Shown: positions 7,432 to 17,500 of the stretch, in pieces | How positions within the stretch are numbered: the stretch's first letter is position 1 | How the letters are laid out: each line of letters opens with the position of its first letter | From: JBOIBN01 sp050739575 | GTDB taxonomy: Bacteria; Pseudomonadota; Gammaproteobacteria; JAKDMP01 | Direction of reading: 5' to 3' | Assembly: GCA_050739575.1 (NCBI GenBank) | Contig: JBOIBN010000023.1 | Coordinates: forward strand, 1 to 35,277 | Length of the DNA stretch: 35,277 nucleotides | Position numbers and translations under genes: made by a program | Notes under the pieces: model-generated | Database searches by the model: none | Told to the model about the DNA's origin: nothing | What the model saw: the letters and a program-made list of their open reading frames with translations, nothing else

Positions 7432-7527
7432 ACGCGGGGTCCCGGGTTCCGTAATCAGCGACTGGTAAAATCATGACGTGGCGGCGAACCCCGCCCGGCA
7501 TTTTCCCATGCGGACATTTATCTCTTT

Positions 7528-9414
7528 ATGAGCAGTCGTTATGAGGCAGCCGATCTCGAAGTGCTCGCCGGGCTCGAACCCGTGCGCCGGCGCCCCGGCA
7601 TGTACACGGATACCACCCGGCCGAATCACCTCGCGATCGAGGTCGTGGACAACAGTGTGGACGAGGCACTCGCCGGCCACGCCCGCCACATGACCGTTAC
7701 CGCGCATGGTGACGGTTCGCTGGAGGTGGAAGACGACGGTCGCGGCATGCCGGTGGACGTGCATCCGGAGGAGGGCATCCCGGGCGTGGAGTTGATTCTC
7801 ACGCGCCTGCACGCCGGCGCGAAGTTCTCCGACAAGCATTACCGCTACGCCGGCGGCCTGCACGGCGTCGGTGTCTCGGTGGTCAACGCGCTCAGCCGCA
7901 ATCTCGAGGTGTGGGTGCGCCGCGCCGGCGTCGAATACAACATGTCCTTCAAGGGCGGCGAGGTCGCGAGCGCGCTGGAAGAAGTGGGGCGCGTCAGCAA
8001 GCAGAACACAGGCACGCGTCTGCGCTTCTGGCCGGATCCGAAATACTTCGATTCGCCCCGGTTCAGTTTGTCCCGTCTGCGCCATGCTCTGCGCGCGAAG
8101 GCGGTGCTGTGTCCGGGACTTGAAGTGCGTCTCCGCGACGAAGCCGCAAACGAGGAAGAAAGCTGGTGCTTCAGCGGTGGCCTCGCCGATTACCTCGCGG
8201 AAAGTACCGCCGGCTTGGGAACACTACCCGAAACACCTTTTCCCGGCGATTTCGACGGCGGGCGCGAGACTGTAGAGTGGGCGCTCGTCTGGATGGTGGA
8301 AGGCGCACCGCCGCTCGCGGAAAGCTATGCGAATCTCATCCCCACCGTTCAGGGCGGTACGCACGTCAACGGTCTGCGCTCCGGCATTACGAACGCGGTG
8401 CGCGAGTTCTGCGAGTTTCGCAACCTGGTTCCGCGCGGCGTGAAGCTCGCGCCGGAAGACATCTGCGACCGCGTGGCCTACGTGCTCTCGGTGAAGATGA
8501 ACGACCCGCAATTTTCAGGCCAGACCAAGGAGCGCTTGAATTCGCGCGAGTCCGCTACCTTTGTCGCCGGCGTCGTGAAGGATGCGCTCGCATTGTGGCT
8601 CAACCAACATACGGAAATGGGCGAGCGGATCGCGCAACTCGCCATCGAAAGCGCCCGCGATCGTCTTAAGGTCGGCAAACAGATAGTGCGCAAGAAAGTC
8701 ACGAGCGGACCCGCGCTCCCCGGCAAGCTCGCGGATTGCGCGAGCGGCGAACCGGCGCGTTGCGAACTGTTCCTGGTGGAGGGCGATTCCGCCGGCGGTT
8801 CCGCCAAGCAGGCGCGCGACCGCGAATTCCAGGCCATCCTGCCTCTGCGCGGCAAGATTCTGAACACCTGGGAAGTGGACGCAACGCAGGTGCTCGGTTC
8901 GCAGGAAGTGCATGACATCAGCATCGCGCTCGGCGTCGAGCCGGGATCGGGCGATCTCGACGGCCTGCGCTATCACAAGGTCTGCATCCTCGCCGATGCC
9001 GACTCCGACGGCCTGCACATCGCGACGCTGCTCTGCGCGCTTTTCCTGCGTCACTTCCGCTCGCTGGTCGAACTAGGCCATGTCTTCGTATGCATGCCGC
9101 CGCTCTATCGCCTGGACGTCGGCAAGCAGGTGTTCTATGCCCTGGATGATGCCGAACGCGAGGCGTACATGGATCGCATCACGGCAGAAAAGATCAAGGG
9201 CAAGGTCTCGGTCACGCGCTTCAAGGGTCTGGGCGAAATGAGTCCCGTGCAATTGCGCGAAACCACCATCGCCCCCGACACCCGCCGCCTGCTCCAGCTC
9301 ACCATTGATGCGGAAGATAATACCGACGAACTCATGGACATGCTCCTCGCCAAAAAGCGTGCCGGCGACCGCAAAGGCTGGTTGGAGGAAAAGGGGAACC
9401 TGGCGGAAGTATGA
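7528..9414 (+). CDS. parE: DNA topoisomerase IV subunit B
   Basis: This is the ATPase subunit of topoisomerase IV, which decatenates daughter chromosomes. At 628 residues it matches E. coli ParE (630). The GHKL ATPase region shows EVVDNSVDEALAG, DGRGMPVDVHPEEG and YRYAGGLHGVGVSVVNALS. The transducer has FSGQTKERLNSRE. The TOPRIM domain has EGDSAGGSAKQARDRE and DADSDGLHIATLL, the latter being the ParE rather than GyrB wording. The C-terminus has RFKGLGEMSPVQLRETT. No obvious ribosome site precedes the ATG (the upstream bases are AT-rich, atttatctcttt). parC follows after 15 bases. Confidence 0.97.
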   Translation: MSSRYEAADLEVLAGLEPVRRRPGMYTDTTRPNHLAIEVVDNSVDEALAGHARHMTVTAHGDGSLEVEDDGRGMPVDVHPEEGIPGVELILTRLHAGAKFSDKHYRYAGGLHGVGVSVVNALSRNLEVWVRRAGVEYNMSFKGGEVASALEEVGRVSKQNTGTRLRFWPDPKYFDSPRFSLSRLRHALRAKAVLCPGLEVRLRDEAANEEESWCFSGGLADYLAESTAGLGTLPETPFPGDFDGGRETVEWALVWMVEGAPPLAESYANLIPTVQGGTHVNGLRSGITNAVREFCEFRNLVPRGVKLAPEDICDRVAYVLSVKMNDPQFSGQTKERLNSRESATFVAGVVKDALALWLNQHTEMGERIAQLAIESARDRLKVGKQIVRKKVTSGPALPGKLADCASGEPARCELFLVEGDSAGGSAKQARDREFQAILPLRGKILNTWEVDATQVLGSQEVHDISIALGVEPGSGDLDGLRYHKVCILADADSDGLHIATLLCALFLRHFRSLVELGHVFVCMPPLYRLDVGKQVFYALDDAEREAYMDRITAEKIKGKVSVTRFKGLGEMSPVQLRETTIAPDTRRLLQLTIDAEDNTDELMDMLLAKKRAGDRKGWLEEKGNLAEV

Positions 9415-9429
9415 GAGCAGAAGATCTGA

Positions 9430-11682
9430 ATGAGTGACGCCAAGTTTATAGCCGAAGGTGCCGAGCGCCAGCCGCTGAAGACGTTTACCGAGAAAGCGTA
9501 TTTGGATTATTCCATGTACGTGATTCTGGATCGGGCGTTGCCGCATATCGGAGACGGGCTGAAGCCGGTGCAGCGGCGCATCGTGTATGCGATGTCGGAA
9601 CTGGGCCTGGCTGCCGGGGCGAAGCCTAAGAAGTCGGCGCGCACGGTGGGCGACGTGCTCGGCAAATATCATCCGCACGGGGACAGCGCCTGCTACGAAG
9701 CCATGGTGCTGATGGCGCAGCCGTTTTCTTATCGCTATCCGCTTATCGAAGGGCAGGGCAACTGGGGCTCGACGGACGATCCCAAGTCCTTCGCCGCCAT
9801 GCGCTACACGGAGGCGAAACTTTCCAGATATGCGGAGGTACTGCTGTCCGAATTGGGACAGGGGACGGTGGACTGGCTGCCCAACTTCGACGGCACGCTG
9901 GAGGAGCCGACGTTGCTCCCGGCGCGCCTGCCGAATGTGCTTCTGAATGGCGCGAGCGGCATTGCGGTCGGCATGGCGACGGACATTCCGCCGCACAATC
10001 TGCGCGAGGTCGTGGGGGCTTGCATCCATTTGCTGGACGCTCCGAAGGCCACGGTGGCCGAGCTTTGCGAACACATCCACGGCCCGGACTTTCCCACCGA
10101 GGCGGAACTCATCACGCCGCGCGCCGACATCGTACAGATGTACGAAACCGGGAACGGCAGTCTGCGCTTGCGGGCACGCTACACGCGCGAAAAGGGCGGC
10201 GATATCGTGATCACGGCACTGCCATACCAGGTCTCGGGTGACAAGGTTCTGGAGCAGATCGCCGGCCAGATGCGCGCGAAGAAGCTACCGATGGTGGAGG
10301 ATTTGCGCGACGAGTCGGATCACGAGAATCCAACGCGCCTCGTCATCGTGCCGCGTTCAAACCGCGTGGATGTCGGCGAATTCATGGCACACCTCTTCGC
10401 AACCACCGATCTGGAGAAGAGCTACCGCGTCAACCTGAACATGATCGGTCTCGATGGGCGTCCGCGGGTAAAGAACCTCCGGGAATTACTGACGGAATGG
10501 CTGGCGTTCCGCGAAACCACGGTCACGCGCAGGCTGCAGTTCCGCCTCGACAAGATCGAGAAGCGGCTGCATATCCTCGAAGGCCTGTTGACCGCCTTCC
10601 TGAACATCGACGAAGTCATCGCGATCATCCGCCGGCATGACGAGCCGAAGCCGGTGCTGATGAAACGCTTCGAGCTGACGGACACGCAGGCGGAAGCGAT
10701 CCTCGAATTGAAGTTGCGCCACCTTGCGAAGCTCGAAGAGATGAAAATCCGCGGCGAACAAGAGGATTTGGCGGAAGAACGCAAAACGTTGCAGAAGACG
10801 CTCGGATCGAAGACACGGCTCAGGAAGCTGATTCGCGAAGAACTGGCGGCGGACGCCGAGACTCATGGCGACGCGCGCCGCTCGCAGCTCGTGAAAAGCG
10901 CGCCCGCGGCGCAGGCACTGGATCAGGCCCAGTTGCTGCCGGCGGAGCCGGTGACGGTCGTGCTGTCCGAACACGGTTGGGTGCGTGCTGCCAAGGGCCA
11001 TGACACGGATCCCGCCGGCCTCACTTTCCGCACCGGCGATGCGCTGCTTGCCGTGGTGCGCACGCGCACGAACCACAACCTCGCCTTTCTGGATTCGGGT
11101 GGGCGCATTTACAATCAGCCCGCGCATGCCCTGCCTTCCGCACGCGGCCACGGCGAGCCGCTCAGCGGGCGCGTCGATCCGCCGGCGGGCAGCCAATTCA
11201 CCGGCCTCGTGGGCGTGGAAGATGCACCATCCGCGGTTCTGGTGGCAAGCAGCGGCCACGGATTCGCCTCCGAAGCCGAAGCTTTGGTAACGCGCAACCG
11301 CGCGGGCAAGCAGCTCATGACGGTGGCCGAGGATGCCTGTGCCATGGCGCTCCTTTCCCTGCCCGCCGAGTTGGGAGTCCGCGTCGCGCTTGCGACCTCG
11401 GAGGGCTATCTGCTTGTTCTCGCCGCGGAGGACATCCCGCGGCTTGCGCGCGGCAAGGGCGTGCGTTTGATCGGTATCCCGCCTAAGGCCTGGAAGGCGG
11501 GCGAGCGCCTCACGGTGGTGGCAGTGCTCGGAGCGGGCGACAAACTACGCATCGAGGCAGGACAGCGGCACAAGAGCATGGATGCGCGCGAACTCGCCGA
11601 CTACATGCGCGGACGCGGCAAGCGGGGTCTGAAACTCCCGCGCGGGTTTCAGAACGTGGATCGCCTGATCGTCGAAATCTGA
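9430..11682 (+). CDS. parC: DNA topoisomerase IV subunit A
   Basis: This is the DNA-cleaving subunit of topoisomerase IV. At 750 residues it is close to E. coli ParC (754), and its wording is ParC-like rather than GyrA-like (KPVQRRIVYAMSELGL, EGQGNWGSTDDPKSFAAMRYTEAKLS). The catalytic tyrosine is Y126 in AAMRYTE. The quinolone-resistance region reads HPHGDSACYEA with S86 and E90 (E. coli S80 and E84), so it is wild type at both sites. A coiled-coil-containing dimer region (about 370-470) and a C-terminal beta-pinwheel follow. It is co-transcribed with parE (15-base gap). A five-hairpin repeat element starts 28 bases after the stop codon and could act as its terminator. Confidence 0.97.
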   Translation: MSDAKFIAEGAERQPLKTFTEKAYLDYSMYVILDRALPHIGDGLKPVQRRIVYAMSELGLAAGAKPKKSARTVGDVLGKYHPHGDSACYEAMVLMAQPFSYRYPLIEGQGNWGSTDDPKSFAAMRYTEAKLSRYAEVLLSELGQGTVDWLPNFDGTLEEPTLLPARLPNVLLNGASGIAVGMATDIPPHNLREVVGACIHLLDAPKATVAELCEHIHGPDFPTEAELITPRADIVQMYETGNGSLRLRARYTREKGGDIVITALPYQVSGDKVLEQIAGQMRAKKLPMVEDLRDESDHENPTRLVIVPRSNRVDVGEFMAHLFATTDLEKSYRVNLNMIGLDGRPRVKNLRELLTEWLAFRETTVTRRLQFRLDKIEKRLHILEGLLTAFLNIDEVIAIIRRHDEPKPVLMKRFELTDTQAEAILELKLRHLAKLEEMKIRGEQEDLAEERKTLQKTLGSKTRLRKLIREELAADAETHGDARRSQLVKSAPAAQALDQAQLLPAEPVTVVLSEHGWVRAAKGHDTDPAGLTFRTGDALLAVVRTRTNHNLAFLDSGGRIYNQPAHALPSARGHGEPLSGRVDPPAGSQFTGLVGVEDAPSAVLVASSGHGFASEAEALVTRNRAGKQLMTVAEDACAMALLSLPAELGVRVALATSEGYLLVLAAEDIPRLARGKGVRLIGIPPKAWKAGERLTVVAVLGAGDKLRIEAGQRHKSMDARELADYMRGRGKRGLKLPRGFQNVDRLIVEI

Positions 11683-11710
11683 TCCGCTTTCCACAAACGA
11701 AAATTCATAA

Positions 11711-11861
11711 GGAACCTCTGATTTATTCAGAGGTTCTGTGTGGCGCATGGACGCGCCACCGCGAATCAAGCACATAGGTGCTCGATTCGGCGTAAGACGA
11801 GTCCGGACACGTGCCGGACTCGTCGCCTCTGAGCAATTCACGGACGAATTGATCAGAGTTT
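11711..11861. repeat. Five-hairpin structured repeat element, copy 1
   Basis: Five consecutive dyads fill this gap between the converging parC and epmB genes. They are: (a) GAACCTCTGA/TCAGAGGTTC at 11712-11736, (b) GTGGCGC/GCGCCAC at 11740-11759, (c) CGAATC-AGCAC/GTGCT-GATTCG at 11762-11789, (d) GACGAGTCCGG/CCGGACTCGTC at 11796-11824 with loop ACACGTG, and (e) an imperfect 12-bp stem ending CAATTC/GAATTG at 11828-11857 with loop ACGGAC. The outer ends are also roughly complementary (GGAACCTCTGAT at the left, ATCAGAGTTTC at the right), as terminal inverted repeats would be. A shorter relative lies at 23298-23396. It could be a MITE or REP-like mobile element, a bidirectional terminator, or both. 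Confidence 0.8.
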
Positions 11862-11879
11862 CAATAAGCCTTTAAGGAC

Positions 11880-12890
11880 TCAGGCCAACACGCGTTTGGC
11901 CGGGGCGCCGGGTTCCTCGCGCGCGAGCCGCGGAACGAGATAGCCCGGCAGGCGGGCGCGCAGGGCCGTGACGAGTTGGATGCCGCGCTCGGTGGAAACC
12001 GCGAAATGCGCGGTGCCCGAGGTCGCGTCCGGTAGGTGGAGATAATACGGGAGCACGCCCGCGGCATCGAGGCGTTCGGAGAGTTCGACGAGCGTGTCTT
12101 CGTCGTCGTTCACCCCAGCGAGCAATACCGACTGGTTGAGCAGGAAACGTAGATGCAGACGCAGTCGTGTACAGGCGGCCGCCAGTTCGGCACCGATTTC
12201 CCGTGGATGATTAATGTGCAGCACCATCGTCACCGGCAAGGGTGAGGTGCGCAGCCAGTCGAGTAGCGCGATGTCCACGCGTTCGGGCAGCACGACCGGG
12301 AGGCGCGTATGGATGCGCAGGCGGCACACATGGGGAATCCCGGCAAGCCGATCGGTCAGCGAGGCGAGTTCGGATTCCTCGAGCATGAGAGGATCGCCAC
12401 CCGAGAGGATCACTTCGGTGAGCGACGGATCGGCGGCAATCGCCTCGAGCGCCGCGTTCCAGTCCTCGCGGCGCGGGTTTTCGCTCGGGTAGGGAAAATG
12501 CCGGCGGAAGCAGTAGCGACAGTGCACGGCGCAGGCGCCGCTGGTGACGAGCAGCGCCCGGCCGCGGTACTTGTGGAGCAATCCCGGCGTGCGCGCGGCG
12601 GCGGCTTCGGCGAGCGGATCGGATCCGTAGCCGGGCGGCTGCGGCGCGAGTTCGAGCGGATCCGGCAGGATCTGGCGCAGCAGCGGATCGGCAGGATCAC
12701 CGCGGTTCATCAATTCTACGAATCCGCGCGGAACAAGGAGGCGGAAAGTCCCTGACGCGGTTTTCATTTCGGGTACTGTCGCAGCGTCGAGCCCCAGTGC
12801 CGAGGCCAGTTCGGTGGGGTCGCGGATGGCGCGCGCCAGTTCACTCCGCCAGCCGGTGGGGAGGGGGGAGACGGTTGAAGCCTTTATCAT
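11880..12890 (-). CDS. epmB: EF-P (R)-beta-lysine aminomutase EpmB
   Basis: This radical-SAM, PLP-dependent lysine 2,3-aminomutase converts L-alpha-lysine to (R)-beta-lysine, which EpmA loads onto EF-P. From the ATG at 12890 the product is 336 residues (E. coli 342). The radical-SAM cluster motif is C120xxxC124xxC127 (GACAVHCRYCFRRHFPY), followed by EVILSGGDPLM (about 170) and a C-terminal PDATSGTAHFAV that belongs to the aminomutase fold. The longer frame to 13361 is antisense to efp and is not part of the gene. The gene diverges from efp, with 60 bases between start codons holding both promoters. Confidence 0.95.
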   Translation of the reverse strand: MIKASTVSPLPTGWRSELARAIRDPTELASALGLDAATVPEMKTASGTFRLLVPRGFVELMNRGDPADPLLRQILPDPLELAPQPPGYGSDPLAEAAAARTPGLLHKYRGRALLVTSGACAVHCRYCFRRHFPYPSENPRREDWNAALEAIAADPSLTEVILSGGDPLMLEESELASLTDRLAGIPHVCRLRIHTRLPVVLPERVDIALLDWLRTSPLPVTMVLHINHPREIGAELAAACTRLRLHLRFLLNQSVLLAGVNDDEDTLVELSERLDAAGVLPYYLHLPDATSGTAHFAVSTERGIQLVTALRARLPGYLVPRLAREEPGAPAKRVLA

Positions 12891-12950
12891 AGTAGTGCAC
12901 CCGCATCGCTTCGATGGCGGCATTCTAACGGTGAAAAGGACGTTTCCGAT

Positions 12951-13514
12951 ATGGCAATCTACGGTACCAACGAGTTCAAGTCCGGACTCAAGATCATGCT
13001 CGACGGCGACCCCTATTCGATCGTCGAAAATGAGTTCGTCAAGCCCGGCAAAGGTCAGGCCTTCAGCCGGGTCAAGGTGCGGAACCTCAAGACCGGGCGT
13101 GTGATAGACCGCACCTTCAAGTCGGGCGAGACGGTCGAGGCGGCCGACGTGCTCGAAACCGACATGCAATACCTCTACAGCGACGACCAGTTCTGGCACT
13201 TCATGATGCCCGACACCTTCGAGCAGTTCCAGGCCGATGCGGCCGCCATGGGCGATGCGACGAACTGGTTGAAGGGCGAAGAGATCTGCCGGATTACGCT
13301 TTATAACAATCGTCCGCTCGCGGTGGAAGCGCCGAACACTGTGGAACTCGAAGTGACTCAATCCGATCCGGGGCTGCGCGGCGACACCTCGAGCGGCGGC
13401 AACAAGCCCGCAACATTGGAAACGGGTGTGGTCGTGCGTGTGCCGCTGTTCGTCAACGAAGGCGAAAAAATCAGGGTCAACACCCGAAACCGGGAGTATC
13501 TTTCGCGGGCGTGA
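12951..13514 (+). CDS. efp: Translation elongation factor P
   Basis: EF-P enters the ribosomal E site and relieves stalling at consecutive prolines. The 187-residue product has the three OB-like domains of the family and the modification site Lys34 in KPGKGQAF, which marks it as the beta-lysylated class served by EpmA and EpmB, whose genes flank it here. The C-terminus ends in RVNTRNREYLSRA, typical of the family. AAAAGGA lies upstream of the ATG. The stop codon overlaps the GTG start of epmA (GTGA), so the two are coupled. Confidence 0.97.
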   Translation: MAIYGTNEFKSGLKIMLDGDPYSIVENEFVKPGKGQAFSRVKVRNLKTGRVIDRTFKSGETVEAADVLETDMQYLYSDDQFWHFMMPDTFEQFQADAAAMGDATNWLKGEEICRITLYNNRPLAVEAPNTVELEVTQSDPGLRGDTSSGGNKPATLETGVVVRVPLFVNEGEKIRVNTRNREYLSRA

Positions 13515-14473
13515 GTGCTACGTCCTTAGACTGGAGACCGAGTGCGGCGCGGGAGGTGCTGTGCGCCCGCGCCGGATTGATGGAGCGGCTGCGCGACCAC
13601 TTTCGCGAACGCGGTCTGCTCGAGGTCGAAACGCCACTTCTTTCGCGCGCTGGTTCGCCGGAACTACACCTGGAAAGTCTTGCCGTGCCGCGCGCCTTCC
13701 CCGAGGGCGCGCCAGGATGGCTGATTCCCTCGCCGGAGTTTCACCTGAAGCGCCTGCTTGCGGCGGGCTACGGCGACGTATTCAGTGTGGCACACGTTTT
13801 CCGCGCCGGCGAGGCGGGGCGCCTGCACAACCCGGAGTTCACGCTCATCGAATGGTATCGGCTGGGCGCCGGGCTCGAGGCGCTGATGGACGACATCGAA
13901 GCTCTGCTCACCGCGCTGCTTCCCGAAAAGTTCTCTGCGCATCCGGCGGAGCGGGTGAGTTACCGCGAGGCGTTCGTCCGCCATGCTGGGCTGGATCCCT
14001 TTGTGGCCTCGCTAGGCGAATTGCGTGAGACGGGGGGCGACCCGTCCGAATCCGATCGCGACACGCTGCTCGATCGCATCGCGGGTATCGAGGTCTATCC
14101 GCGTCTCGGCGACGGACGCATCAGCCTGATTCAAGACTTTCCTGCCAGCCAGGCCTCGCTTGCGCGTATACGGCACGGCGAGCCACCAGTTGCCGAGCGT
14201 GTGGAGGCAATAGTCGCCGGGATCGAGCTGGTCAACGGCTTCGTGGAACTCGCCGACGCGGAGGAGCAGCGCGGGCGCTTTGATACGGATCTGGCCAGTC
14301 GGGCACGTGAGGGTCGTGAGCAACCGGTGCTCGACGAGCGCTTTCTCGCGGCCTTGACCGCTGGGCTGCCGCCCTGTGCCGGGGCGGCGCTGGGTTTCGA
14401 CCGTCTCGCGATGCTCGCACTTGGTGCGCGCAGCATAGCAGAAGTCATGGCCTTCCCTCAGGATCGGCCTTAA
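13511..14473 (+). CDS. epmA: EF-P--(R)-beta-lysine ligase EpmA
   Basis: EpmA (PoxA/GenX) is a class II lysyl-tRNA-synthetase-like enzyme without the anticodon-binding domain. It ligates (R)-beta-lysine to Lys34 of EF-P. The 320-residue product has motif 2 (VFRAGEAGRLHNPEFTLIEWYR, about residues 95-117) and motif 3 (GAALGFDRLAMLALG near the C-terminus), plus the ELVNGFVELADAEEQRGRF stretch of LysRS enzymes. It starts with GTG at 13511, inside the efp stop codon. With epmB just across the divergent promoter, the whole first stage of EF-P modification is in one 2.6 kb block. The hydroxylase EpmC is not here. Confidence 0.95.
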   Translation: MSATSLDWRPSAAREVLCARAGLMERLRDHFRERGLLEVETPLLSRAGSPELHLESLAVPRAFPEGAPGWLIPSPEFHLKRLLAAGYGDVFSVAHVFRAGEAGRLHNPEFTLIEWYRLGAGLEALMDDIEALLTALLPEKFSAHPAERVSYREAFVRHAGLDPFVASLGELRETGGDPSESDRDTLLDRIAGIEVYPRLGDGRISLIQDFPASQASLARIRHGEPPVAERVEAIVAGIELVNGFVELADAEEQRGRFDTDLASRAREGREQPVLDERFLAALTAGLPPCAGAALGFDRLAMLALGARSIAEVMAFPQDRP

Positions 14474-14480
14474 ACGGGCG

Positions 14481-14522
14481 GACAATAGCGGCCAACATCA
14501 AGACAATAGCGGTCAACATCAA
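14481..14522. repeat. Two tandem 21-base direct repeats
   Basis: The unit GACAATAGCGGCCAACATCAA (14481-14501) is followed at once by a second copy at 14502-14522 with one C-to-T change. They fill most of the 68-base gap between the converging ends of epmA and the RND permease gene. No intrinsic terminator is evident there. Confidence 0.75.
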
Positions 14523-14541
14523 GCCGTCAAGTTTCGAGTCT

Positions 14542-17500
14542 TTATTCCTCGCGCAACGGCTTGTGCTTGGCGGCGATGAAGGTATAAACCATCGGCACCA
14601 CGAACAGCGTGAACAAGGTTCCGATCGCCATGCCGGTCGCGACCACGAGGCCGATGGAGAAGCGCGCCGCGGCACCCGCGCCGCTTGCGATCAAAAGCGG
14701 GACCACGCCGACCACCATGGCGGCGGTAGTCATCAGGATGGGCCGCAGCCGAATCGCGGCTGCTTTCTCGACCGCCTCGCGCTTCGAGAGCCCCTCGTCG
14801 CGCTGGATTTCGTTGGCAAAACGCACGATCAGGATGCCGTGTTTGCTGATGAGTCCGATCAGTGTCACAAGGCCCACTTGGGTGTAGATGTTGACGGTCG
14901 CCGCGCCATAGTAGATGAATACGAGTGCGCCGCAAATTGCCATCGGCACACTTACGAGAATGATGAACGGATCGCGGAAGCTCTCGAACAAGGCGGCCAG
15001 GATGAGATAGATCACGATCAGTGCAAAGAAGAAGGTCAGTATGAGTGCGTTGCCTTCCTGGATGTAAGTCCGCGATTCGCCTTCGTAGTTCACGAAATAG
15101 CCCTGCGGCAAGACCTGATCGGCCTGTTGTTGCAGATAAGACAGGGCGCTCCCCAGCGAAACGCCGGGACGTAAGGCGCCGCTGATGGTGGTCGAGTTGA
15201 GCTGATTGAACTGCGTCAAGGATTCCGGCGTCGTGTTCTGGGTGATGGTCACCACGCTGGAGAGCGGAACCATGGTGCCGTCCTCGGCCTTGACATAGTA
15301 GCGTGTAAGATCCTGCTCGGTGTAACGGTATTTGCGGATCACCTGCGGGATCACCTTGTAGGCGCGGCCGTTGGCACTGAACCAGTTGACGTATCCTCCG
15401 CCGAGCAATGTGCCCATGGCGTTTCCGATGTCGGCCATGGAAAGCCCCATGCTCTGCGCCTTGCCGCGGTCCACGCTGATGTCCATCTCGGGCTGATCGA
15501 ACTTGAGATTCTGATCCACATAGAAAAACAATCCGCTCTGCTGTGCCTTGAGCACGATTTCTTCGGCAACCTGATTAAGCTGCGTGTAATCCGCCGTAGT
15601 GCTGAGCACGAACTGTACCGGCGTGCCGCCGCCGGAAATCGGCAGCGACGGCGGCAGGGTGACGTACATTTGCAGGCCAGCTATCTTGCTGGTGGTATAG
15701 GAAAGTTCATTTTTGATTTGCGATGCGGATTTATCGCGATCGCCCCAGGGTTTCAGGATGAGGCCACCGAGCGTGCTGGTTCCGCCCATTCCGGTAATAA
15801 CGAAATCGTTTTCGCGCTGCGGGATGGCCTCGAGCTGCTGCTGGATTTGTTCGGCGTAAAGTTCCTGAAAGTCGAGCGTCGCCGTCGGTGGTGCCTGCCC
15901 GAACGCGATGACGAAACCCTGATCCTCGGCAGGGGCGAGTTCCTTGGGCGACCACGAATAAAGGAAAAACAGGGAGCAGAGCACCGTGAGCGCAACGATT
16001 AGCGTTACGGGACGGTAATTGAGCGAACCGTGCAGCATCTTATGGTAACGGTTCTTGACCCGATCGAAGTTTTTCTCGAGGAACATCGCAAGGCGTCCTG
16101 CATCCTGCGGCGGGCGCAGCAGCCTCGAGCACATCATCGGCGATAGCGTGAGGGCGAGAAAACCCGAGATCAATACCGTGATCGCGAGCGTGAAGGCGAA
16201 TTCCCGGAACAGGCTGCCCGTGAGCCCGCTCTGGAAGCCGATCGGCGCGTACACGGCGGCGAGCGTGATGGTCATCGCTATGATGGCGGAGCCGATTTCG
16301 CGCGTCCCAACGAGCGCCGCCTTGAAGGCACTCATGCCTTCTTCCATATGGCGTTGGATGTTTTCCACCACGATAATGGCGTCGTCCACGACGAGTCCGA
16401 TGGCGAGCACCATGGCAAGCAGCGTCAGCAGATTGAGCGAATAGCCGAGCAACAGCATGACGAATACGGCGCCGATCAGCGATAGCGGCATGGTGATAAT
16501 AGGGATGATGACTGAGCGCAGGACGCCGAGAAAGAGAAAAATCACTACCACGACGATCAATCCGGCTTCGGCGAGCGTCTTGATGACCTCATCGATAGAG
16601 CTGTGGATGAACAAGCTGCCGTCATAGGCGATTTTGGCATCTATTCCCGGCGGTAATTCTTTCTGGATGGTGGGAAAGATCTGCTTGATGCCGTCGGCCA
16701 CGGTGAGGGGATTCGCGGTCGGCGTGGGTTGTATGGCGATCGCGACTGCTTGCTTACCGCCAAAGAAGAATTGCTCGTCGTAGTCTTCCGCGCCGAGATC
16801 CACGTGGCCGAGGTCGCTGATGCGGATCAGACTCGTGCCGTCTTGAGCCACCACCATCTGGTTGAATTCCTCGGCCGTGTGCAAGTCGGTTTGCGCATTT
16901 ACGTTGATGGCGATGTAAGGGGCCTTGGTGGTGCCTACCGCTGCGATGAAATTGTTATTCTGAATGGCGGTTGCCACCTGCTGGGGCGTGATGTTGTGCG
17001 CCGCCAGCTTGTCCGGATCGAGCCAGATGCGCATGGCGAATGCGCTCCCGAGAATGCTCGCCTGTGCCACGCCCTGAACGGTCTGCAACTTCGGTACGAC
17101 CACTCGGGAGAGATAATCAGCAATTTGCGCGCCATTGAGGTCCTTGCTGTAAAAGGCGAGGTACATGAGTGCAGTGAAGCCGCCGTTGGATTTGGTGATA
17201 ACCGGCGATTCGCTTTGCGGCGGCAACTGGTTGCGTACCTGGTTGACGGCCGCGGTCACGTCGGTGAGCGCCTTGGTGGGATCGTAGTTGAGGATGATGT
17301 TCGCCGTGATCGTGCTGGATCCCTGGTTGCTGGAGGAGGTGAGGTAATCAATGCCCTCCGAACTTGCGATTGCCTGCTGTAGCGGCTGGGTAATGAATCC
17401 CTGTATCAGCTGTGCGCTCGCGCCCGGATAGGACGTCGAGACACTGATCACGGTCTGCTCGACTTGTGGAAACTCTCGAATCTGGATCTGACTTATTGAA

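Noticed and set aside
11711..11861. CRISPR-like array or attenuator leader
   Set aside because: The hairpins have different sequences, there is no repeat-spacer regularity, and the stretch follows rather than precedes a gene.
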